From contig JAOZRH010000040.1 of NCBI GenBank assembly GCA_029931905.1, positions 1 to 6,241 of the forward strand: DNA of 6,241 nucleotides, read 5' to 3'. The notes under the pieces were generated by a model, which did no database searches, was not told the origin of the DNA, and saw nothing but the letters and a program-made list of their open reading frames with translations. Position numbers and translations under genes: made by a program. The stretch is from Fidelibacterota bacterium. Its GTDB lineage: Bacteria > Fidelibacterota > Fidelibacteria > Fidelibacterales > Fidelibacteraceae. Shown here piece by piece: positions 1 to 4,714 of this stretch (position 1 is the stretch's first letter; each line of letters opens with the position of its first letter).

Positions 1-490
1 ATTCAGGCGATCCCATAAAATCAATTCCAATGAAAACATTATTTGTAAAACCATAATAATGTTTAACATCTTTATATTTTTTAAAAAAACTTGTATTCTC
101 AGGAGTATCCAAAGCTATCACTCCACCAGATTGAATTGATATAAATGGCGAAAAATTATTTGCGAGTTTTCCTTTAAATAAATGATATTTTAAAACAATT
201 CCCGTTTTAAGGAAATCCAAACTAATTTCATTTATTTTTACATTTCGTCCCAAATATGGATTGTAAATATATGTTTCATTTCCACCAGTCACAATTGTAA
301 TATTCGCCCATATTCCATAATGAAATTTACCAATCGGAGCAAATTGTCTATACCAACCAATAGATGTTCCAAAATCAGTTATGTGCAAATCGATTGCTGA
401 AAATTTTTGTACATTTGCCATTGTTTCCATTTTCATTTGTGCAAAAGATAATGTTGTCAATAATATGATTGTTAAAATTATTTTTTTCAT
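1..490 (-). CDS. Putative outer-membrane beta-barrel protein, secreted, C-terminally cut by the window edge
   Basis: An open frame runs from ATG at 490 to the window edge without a stop, giving the first 163 residues. The product opens with a clear Sec signal peptide: Lys2-Lys3, a hydrophobic core at about 4-14 (IILTIILLTTL), and a likely signal peptidase I site after SFA (residue 17), leaving Gln18. There is no lipobox Cys. The mature part is rich in Gly, aromatic residues and alternating hydrophobic/polar segments, for example FHYGIWANITIV and KTGIVLKYHLF, which suits strands of a small outer-membrane barrel. That assignment is inference from composition; I do not recognise a specific family. 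The ATG abuts the coaX stop codon (TAAATG, no gap) and has only a weak AAGAG 6 nt upstream at 497-501, so translation is probably coupled to coaX. From memory, Bacteroidota often place an outer-membrane protein gene just after coaX, which fits. Later in-frame ATGs (residues 19, 21, 24) would delete the signal peptide and are unlikely starts. Confidence 0.72.
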   Translation of the reverse strand, partial: MKKIILTIILLTTLSFAQMKMETMANVQKFSAIDLHITDFGTSIGWYRQFAPIGKFHYGIWANITIVTGGNETYIYNPYLGRNVKINEISLDFLKTGIVLKYHLFKGKLANNFSPFISIQSGGVIALDTPENTSFFKKYKDVKHYYGFTNNVFIGIDFMGSPE

Positions 491-1273
491 TTATTGCTCT
501 TTTATATTTTTCACCTTTTCATAAATCATTCGCATTCCATCTAATATCAAATCATTATCAATATATTCTATAGTTTCTGAAATATCTTTTAAATATTTTG
601 CAAATCCACCCGTTGCAATTACACTGACATTCTTCCATTTTTTTTCTTCTATTATTTTTTTAACTAATCCATCAATTTGAGAAACAGTTCCATAAGTAAT
701 TCCAGATTGTAAATTGTCAACTGTATTTGAACCAATAATTTTTTTTGGTAATTTAAAACTTATTTTCGGAAGCAAGGCCGTTTTTTTAATTAAATTTCTA
801 AAAGAAACTTCAACTCCCGGCGAAATAATTCCTCCAATATATTCTCCTTTTTCTGTAATCACATCATAAGTAGTAGCCGTACCAAGATCAATAATTATCT
901 GTGGCAATTTATATTTTTTCAAAGTAGCATAAGCATTACAAATTCTATCGGCACCAACTTCCGAAGGATTATCAACTACAAGTTTTAATTCTAATGGTAA
1001 TGAACTATCAACTATTACGGGATCAATTTTAAAATGCTTAGTCGCCATTGATTTAAATTGTGCAGTCAAATGTGGAACTACTGAACTGATTATTGCACCA
1101 TCAATTTCATTAAGATCAACGCCAGCGTCATTTGTCAACAATTTAACAGTAAACCAAAATTCATCTTCGGTTCTTGTATGTGAAGTTGTAAGTCGCCAAT
1201 TTTTGACAATTTTTTTACCATCAATAATAGCAATTACAATATTTGTATTTCCAATATCTATTGCTAAAAGCAT
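491..1273 (-). CDS. coaX: Type III pantothenate kinase
   Basis: This enzyme phosphorylates pantothenate to 4'-phosphopantothenate with ATP, the first committed step of coenzyme A synthesis, in the cytosol. The 260-residue length is normal for CoaX. The ASKHA-fold motifs are all present: phosphate-1 loop DIGNT (6-10), the GADR motif (107-110) whose Asp109 aligns with the catalytic base, DLGTATT (129-135) with Asp129 at the monovalent-cation site, GGIISPG (147-153), the substrate-region NLQSG (187-191), and ATGGFAKYL (220-228). The family requires K+ or NH4+ and resists CoA feedback, which is known for type III enzymes and not visible here. ATG at 1273 is preceded by AGAAGGA with 10 nt spacing. 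The gene begins a new unit after a 115-bp gap and abuts the following envelope-protein gene. It is the only housekeeping gene in the window. Nothing appears broken. Confidence 0.97.
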   Translation of the reverse strand: MLLAIDIGNTNIVIAIIDGKKIVKNWRLTTSHTRTEDEFWFTVKLLTNDAGVDLNEIDGAIISSVVPHLTAQFKSMATKHFKIDPVIVDSSLPLELKLVVDNPSEVGADRICNAYATLKKYKLPQIIIDLGTATTYDVITEKGEYIGGIISPGVEVSFRNLIKKTALLPKISFKLPKKIIGSNTVDNLQSGITYGTVSQIDGLVKKIIEEKKWKNVSVIATGGFAKYLKDISETIEYIDNDLILDGMRMIYEKVKNIKEQ

Positions 1274-1388
1274 AACTATAATTTCCTTCTAATCATATTT
1301 CAATTTAATTATTATTTTTAACTAATCAAAGAATTGAATTGAGATTTTTTTTCATTCAATAATAGTTGTTTCAGTAATAATATCTTAA
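1274..1388 (-). promoter_or_regulatory. 115-bp AT-rich intergenic gap, possible weak promoter for coaX
   Basis: This is the only sizeable gap in the window, lying between the RmlC-like gene and coaX. Read on the minus strand it contains TTTG (1327-1330), then 19 nt, then TAAATTG (1301-1307). This is loosely like the Bacteroidota TTTG / TAnnTTTG promoter arrangement, but in DNA this AT-rich such matches arise by chance. A 7-bp inverted repeat (ATTGAAT at 1333-1339, ATTCAAT at 1354-1360, 14-nt loop) lacks GC pairs and is not followed by a U-tract, so I do not call it a terminator. No small ORF, RNA gene or riboswitch is evident. A promoter here is inferred mainly from the spacing change and the functional change between flanking genes. 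Confidence 0.25.
1284..1290 (-). promoter_or_regulatory. Shine-Dalgarno site of coaX
   Basis: On the minus strand the sequence reads AGAAGGA, ending 10 nt before the coaX ATG. It is one of the better ribosome sites in the window and supports the start at 1273 as an independently initiated gene rather than one coupled to the upstream sugar genes. Confidence 0.7.
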
Positions 1389-1949
1389 TTATTTAATAAA
1401 AAAATCACTTTCAGGTGTTTTTAGCCATTCATCTAATGTTTGAGCTACTGTATCTTTTTCTGATAATTGTGGATTATCAACTGGCCATTTAATACCAATT
1501 TTTGGGTCATTCCATCTAATTCCAGATTCTGCATTTTGGTTATAAGTTCCAGTACATTTATATTGAATTTCAGTAACATCACTTAAGGAACAAAATCCTC
1601 TTGCAAAACCAGCTGGAGCCCATATTTGTTTTTTATTTTCTTCTGAAATAAATTCACCAATCCATTCACCTAAAGTGGGGGAATTTTTTCTAATATCAAC
1701 CGCAACTAAAAAGGCTTCTCCTCTTGTAACTCTCATCATTTTTCCCATTGGTGGATCCCATTGAAAGTGAATACCTCTAAGTACATTTTTTTTGGAACGA
1801 GAGTGATTGTCTTGAACAAACTCTTTTGTAAACCCTAATTCTTTAAAAATATCTTTTCTATAAACTTCCATAAAAAAACCTCGTTCATCTCCACGAACTT
1901 TCGGTGTAAAAATTAAAACATCATCGATTTTTGTTTTTTCAATTTTCAT
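1389..1949 (-). CDS. RmlC-like dTDP-4-dehydrorhamnose 3,5-epimerase family protein (cupin)
   Basis: Members epimerise C3 and/or C5 of a dTDP-4-keto-6-deoxyhexose (or related NDP-sugar) in the cytosol. The product is 186 residues, full length for the family. Numbered from the second Met, visible signatures are DERGFF (21-26), FVQDNHSRS (44-52), LRGIHFQ (57-63) with the catalytic His61, Lys70, AVDIR with Asp85, ENKKQIWAP (104-112), YKCTGTY (130-136) with the likely catalytic Tyr130, GIRWNDP (143-149) and SEKD with Asp166, the partner of the catalytic His. One oddity is GFARGF (114-119), where RmlC normally has GFAHGF. The conserved active-site His is Arg117, suggesting a variant specificity, so I withhold the name rfbC/rmlC. 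Two adjacent ATGs exist; GGAG is only 2 nt from the first (1952) but 5 nt from the second (1949), so I chose 1949. It lies 15 bp after the SDR epimerase and probably acts in the same pathway. Confidence 0.9.
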   Translation of the reverse strand: MKIEKTKIDDVLIFTPKVRGDERGFFMEVYRKDIFKELGFTKEFVQDNHSRSKKNVLRGIHFQWDPPMGKMMRVTRGEAFLVAVDIRKNSPTLGEWIGEFISEENKKQIWAPAGFARGFCSLSDVTEIQYKCTGTYNQNAESGIRWNDPKIGIKWPVDNPQLSEKDTVAQTLDEWLKTPESDFFIK

Positions 1950-1954
1950 CATAT

Positions 1955-1958
1955 CTCC
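1955..1958 (-). promoter_or_regulatory. Shine-Dalgarno site deciding the start of the RmlC-like gene
   Basis: The minus strand reads GGAGATATGATG. The GGAG core is 2 nt from the first ATG (1952) and 5 nt from the second (1949). The spacing favours the second ATG, giving a product that starts MKIEKTK. The difference is one residue. Confidence 0.5.
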
Positions 1959-1964
1959 ATAAAT

Positions 1965-2921
1965 TTATTTGTCTAAATTTTTGAATACTTTAATATTATA
2001 ATAATTGTCTTTTTGATAATCAAAATCATCACCACAATTTTTATCCAATTCTTCTAAAATCGATTCAACAGAACCAGAAAAATCAATACCCAATACTTCC
2101 CGAGCTTTTTTTGTAGTAACTTTATAATTACGGAAATCTTGAATGTTTTTAATATTCAATTTAACCTTTTGATTTAAATTGTTTTTAAAATGTTCCCAAA
2201 TAATGTCAGCTACTTGTCCAACAGTATAATTAGCAGAAGCAACATTAAAAACACCACTAATTTCTTCAGTAGCTTGTATTGCACGAATATATGCTTTTAC
2301 CGCATCACTAATTGCTAAAATTGGTCGCCAAATAGATGGGTTATTTACAGTAATTTCTTTGTCAACTTTTGCACATTTATACATTGTATTTACAATTAAA
2401 TCCAATCGCATTCTTGGGCTATATCCAGAAACTGTTCCTTGTCTCAAACAAATTACTGAAAAATTTTCATCAGCCAATTGCATTGCTCCAAATTCACCTT
2501 GCAATTTTGAAATTCCATAAGGATATGAACTCGTTACTGGTGCTTCCTCATCATAAAATTTATTCACAGCATAACCATATACTGAACACGAATCAGCATA
2601 AATAAATCTTTTTGCTCCACCTTGCTTTGCAATATAAGCTAAATATGCAGGTCCACTTGCATTTGATATGAAATTTTGAGCAGGAGAATATTCTGCCATA
2701 GGATCGTTAGATAAACCAGCCAAAAACAGAACTCTGTCAAATCCTTCAATATCTTTTGCAGTCAATTCAAATATGTCTTTTTTAATCACTTTTGCCTTTT
2801 CTGGAAGTTGATTGCCAAACCATAAATTATCTACAACGGTTACATCATAATTATGATCTAATAAATTTGGCACCAATCTTGAACCAATATATCCTGCGCC
2901 ACCTGCAACTAAAATTTTCAT
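1965..2921 (-). CDS. NAD(P)-dependent sugar-nucleotide epimerase/reductase (extended SDR family)
   Basis: This is a cytosolic SDR enzyme of 318 residues acting on an NDP-sugar. The N-terminal Rossmann motif GGAGYIG (7-13) binds NAD(P), and Asp31 at the end of strand 2 is an acidic residue that suggests NAD(H). The active site is built by Ser111 in SCSVYG (111-116) and the YGISK motif (Tyr135, Lys139). WRPILAISDAVKA (198-210) is the family's substrate-domain signature. The segment after Ser111 lacks the Asp-Glu pair of 4,6-dehydratases (TDEVYG in RmlB), so this is not RmlB; a C4 epimerase or 4-keto reductase is likelier. LAGLSNDPMAEYSP (67-80) looks subfamily-specific, but I cannot name the substrate. 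ATG at 2921 follows AAGGAG (2930-2935) by 8 nt. It sits 15 bp after the RmlD-like gene and 15 bp before the RmlC-like gene, so the three are probably one pathway. Confidence 0.88.
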   Translation of the reverse strand: MKILVAGGAGYIGSRLVPNLLDHNYDVTVVDNLWFGNQLPEKAKVIKKDIFELTAKDIEGFDRVLFLAGLSNDPMAEYSPAQNFISNASGPAYLAYIAKQGGAKRFIYADSCSVYGYAVNKFYDEEAPVTSSYPYGISKLQGEFGAMQLADENFSVICLRQGTVSGYSPRMRLDLIVNTMYKCAKVDKEITVNNPSIWRPILAISDAVKAYIRAIQATEEISGVFNVASANYTVGQVADIIWEHFKNNLNQKVKLNIKNIQDFRNYKVTTKKAREVLGIDFSGSVESILEELDKNCGDDFDYQKDNYYNIKVFKNLDK

Positions 2922-2929
2922 TTCTTCTA

Positions 2930-2935
2930 CTCCTT
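2930..2935 (-). promoter_or_regulatory. Shine-Dalgarno site of the SDR epimerase gene
   Basis: The minus strand reads AAGGAG, 8 nt before the ATG at 2921 and immediately after the stop codon of the RmlD-like gene. It is a near-consensus ribosome site in the 15-bp junction and confirms the start. Confidence 0.7.
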
Positions 2936-2936
2936 T

Positions 2937-3656
2937 TTATTTTGAAAACATTTTATTGTTTTTTTTGAGATCAAATGATGTATCAAAAGGGACATCAAAT
3001 CCTACATCATCTCGTTTTAAATCTCCAACATTTTTTTTGCCTAATTTTATCGCTAAATCTTTTACAGTTTTCCGTTCAGTTCCAATATTTAACAATCCCG
3101 TTAACGATTCTTTCTTTGAAGCTTTCATAATCATTGGGGCAATAATATCAACGGAATCTCGCGAAGTATATTGATCAACAAATGCTTTGTCATATGGAAA
3201 AACTGTTTCACAGAAAGAAGTTCTGATAATTAACGAATTGTCATATAATTTAACTGCCGTTTCGCCACCCAATTTTGACCAAGCATATTTATTTTGAGGA
3301 AATATTTCATCTTCTTCGGAATAATGTCCTTTGTCTCCTTTATAAACATAATCTGTCGAGATGTACACTAATCTTAAATTATTTTGGACACATAGCTTAA
3401 CAATATTTGCTGTTCCAATAATATTTACTTCCAATGCCTTAATTGGATCTTTATCAATTAAAGGCGGAGATGTAAACGCCGCACCGTGAATAATTGTATT
3501 AATAGTATTATTTTTTTTAATAAATTTATCCATTTGTTCATATTTCAATATATCAAAATCTTTATGATTAGGAGAAACAATTCCAATATTGTTTTTTTGA
3601 ATTTCTGTTCCTAATAATCCACTTCCACCAGTAAGTAATATTTCATTATTTTTCAT
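2937..3656 (-). CDS. RmlD-like sugar-nucleotide reductase (dTDP-4-dehydrorhamnose reductase family)
   Basis: RmlD-type SDRs reduce the C4 keto group of a dTDP-4-keto-6-deoxy sugar with NAD(P)H, normally straight after RmlC. Visible motifs are TGGSGLLG (9-16) for cofactor binding, HGAAFTSPP (57-65), STDYVY (100-105) carrying the catalytic Thr101, and the YAWSK motif (Tyr124, Lys128) with the GGETAV continuation. The C-terminal part has GLLNIG (187-192) and DTSFDLKKN (225-233), resembling the end of the family. At 239 residues it is shorter than typical RmlD (about 280-300); the shortening falls in the substrate-binding half while the catalytic residues are intact. The coding strand has three runs of eight A (minus strand of 2959-2966, 3031-3038 and 3511-3518), each spanning a Lys-Lys pair. 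ATG at 3656 is 4 bp after the glycosyltransferase stop, with a strong GGAGAAGG 7 nt upstream. The exact substrate is unknown, so no gene symbol is given. Confidence 0.88.
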   Translation of the reverse strand: MKNNEILLTGGSGLLGTEIQKNNIGIVSPNHKDFDILKYEQMDKFIKKNNTINTIIHGAAFTSPPLIDKDPIKALEVNIIGTANIVKLCVQNNLRLVYISTDYVYKGDKGHYSEEDEIFPQNKYAWSKLGGETAVKLYDNSLIIRTSFCETVFPYDKAFVDQYTSRDSVDIIAPMIMKASKKESLTGLLNIGTERKTVKDLAIKLGKKNVGDLKRDDVGFDVPFDTSFDLKKNNKMFSK

Positions 3657-3660
3657 TAAT

Positions 3661-4704
3661 CTACCTTCTCCACAACTTATTGAATGTCTTTTTATTCCAC
3701 AAAAAATATCTCAGTGCAACACTTCGATGAAATAATAATTTATCCAGTTCTTTATCTTTTATCTTTCTTGTACTTTGAACTTCTTTTCTTTTTTTAACCA
3801 TTAGTTTAATATTTGACCATAACCATAAATGAGCATTAAAAAGTGCTTTCATCAATTTTTTGTCAAATGTTAAAAGTGCTTTCAAAAATGTAATTTTATC
3901 TAAAATTATTCTAGCTGGTAATAAATATAATAATCTATGAGTTGAATAATTTTTTATCATCATAAAAATACTATTTCTATGATTCCAATACATTTTTTTA
4001 TAACTCGACGGTTTGATTGTTCCACCTGCATAGTGATAAATTATGGAATCTGTCGCTACTCTAATTCTTTTCCCTTGCAACAACATTCTCCAACACAAAT
4101 CAATTTCTTCCATATGATGTACAAAATCATTATCTAACATTCCAGAATGTTCAAACACATTTTTTCGAATTGCAATTGATGCTCCAGAAGCCCAAAATAA
4201 ATCTACATTATCATCGTATTGTCCATTATCTTTTTCAACTGTATCCATTACTCTTCCTCGCAGAAATGGATATCCGAATATATCCATAAATCCACCAGAA
4301 GCTCCAGCATATTCAAAAGAATCCTTATCAATCATATGACGAATTTTTGGTTGACAAGCAACAATATTTTCATCTGATAGAAATTCATTAATTATCGGTT
4401 CCAGCCAGCCGGGAGTTACTTCAATATCATTATTCAAAAGCAATACAAACTCACCATTTGCCCTTTCAATACCGAAATTATTTCCACCGCTATAACCAAT
4501 ATTTCCACCACTATCATAAACTTTTACAAGTGGATATTTTTTTTCAACATAATCAATACTATCATCCGTAGAATGATTATCTACCATAATTATTTCATAA
4601 TTCGAATATGTGGTTTTCAATAATGAATCAAAAAGCACTTCTAAAAATCTTTTTCCATTATAATTTAAAACAATTATTGAGATTAATGGTTTTGACAGTT
4701 TCAA
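3661..4704 (-). CDS. Family 2 glycosyltransferase, WbbL/rhamnosyltransferase-like
   Basis: This 347-residue enzyme has a GT-A fold catalytic domain at about 5-230. Motifs in order are SIIVLNYNG (9-17) at the nucleotide-binding strand, VDNHSTDDS (41-49), NIGYSGGNN (68-76), the metal-binding NND (91-93), and EEIDLCWR (199-206) in the place of the usual ED-x-D-L catalytic/acceptor motif, followed by IIYHYAGGT (221-229). This layout is that of COG1216 transferases, which add rhamnose or similar sugars to lipid-linked glycans at the inner face of the membrane. Residues 230-347 are rich in Lys/Arg and aromatics with a hydrophobic stretch (LLYLLPARIIL, 258-268), suggesting peripheral membrane attachment. 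The start is TTG at 4704. A TGA stop lies 8 codons upstream with no ATG between, and AGGA precedes the TTG by 5 nt. The likely donor is the sugar made by the three downstream enzymes; that link is inferred from position. Confidence 0.9.
   Translation of the reverse strand: MKLSKPLISIIVLNYNGKRFLEVLFDSLLKTTYSNYEIIMVDNHSTDDSIDYVEKKYPLVKVYDSGGNIGYSGGNNFGIERANGEFVLLLNNDIEVTPGWLEPIINEFLSDENIVACQPKIRHMIDKDSFEYAGASGGFMDIFGYPFLRGRVMDTVEKDNGQYDDNVDLFWASGASIAIRKNVFEHSGMLDNDFVHHMEEIDLCWRMLLQGKRIRVATDSIIYHYAGGTIKPSSYKKMYWNHRNSIFMMIKNYSTHRLLYLLPARIILDKITFLKALLTFDKKLMKALFNAHLWLWSNIKLMVKKRKEVQSTRKIKDKELDKLLFHRSVALRYFLWNKKTFNKLWRR
3664..3671 (-). promoter_or_regulatory. Shine-Dalgarno site of the RmlD-like gene, inside the end of the glycosyltransferase gene
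   Basis: The minus strand reads GGAGAAGG followed by TAG, ATTA and ATG. The ribosome site forms the last sense codons of the glycosyltransferase (Trp-Arg-Arg) and abuts its stop, with 7 nt to the new start. The arrangement favours tight translational coupling of the two genes. Confidence 0.72.
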
Positions 4705-4709
4705 TTTAT

Positions 4710-4713
4710 TCCT
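4710..4713 (-). promoter_or_regulatory. Shine-Dalgarno site supporting a TTG start of the glycosyltransferase
   Basis: The minus strand reads TAATAGGAATAAATTG. AGGA lies 5 nt before the TTG, just after the upstream gene's TAA, with TAG directly following as a second, tandem stop triplet. The next in-frame upstream codons contain no ATG before a TGA, so TTG is the best start. Confidence 0.6.
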
Positions 4714-4714
4714 A

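Noticed and set aside
1333..1360. Inverted repeat ATTGAAT/ATTCAAT as a terminator after the RmlC-like gene
   Set aside because: The 7-bp stem is almost all AT with a 14-nt loop and no U-tract follows on the minus strand; it would be too unstable for an intrinsic terminator.
2369..2605. Plus-strand 78-codon open frame
   Set aside because: It lies wholly inside the SDR epimerase gene on the opposite strand, has no ribosome site I can see and its product resembles no family; it is a shadow frame.
2956..3174. Plus-strand 72-codon open frame
   Set aside because: It is antisense to the intact RmlD-like gene, which explains the region fully; the Phe/Ser-rich product is typical of reverse-complemented AT-rich coding sequence.
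1389..3656. Naming the three sugar genes as a standard rmlC-rmlB-rmlD rhamnose operon
   Set aside because: The middle SDR lacks the dehydratase Asp-Glu motif, no rmlA is present, and the RmlC-like enzyme has a changed active-site residue, so dTDP-L-rhamnose as product is not supported.
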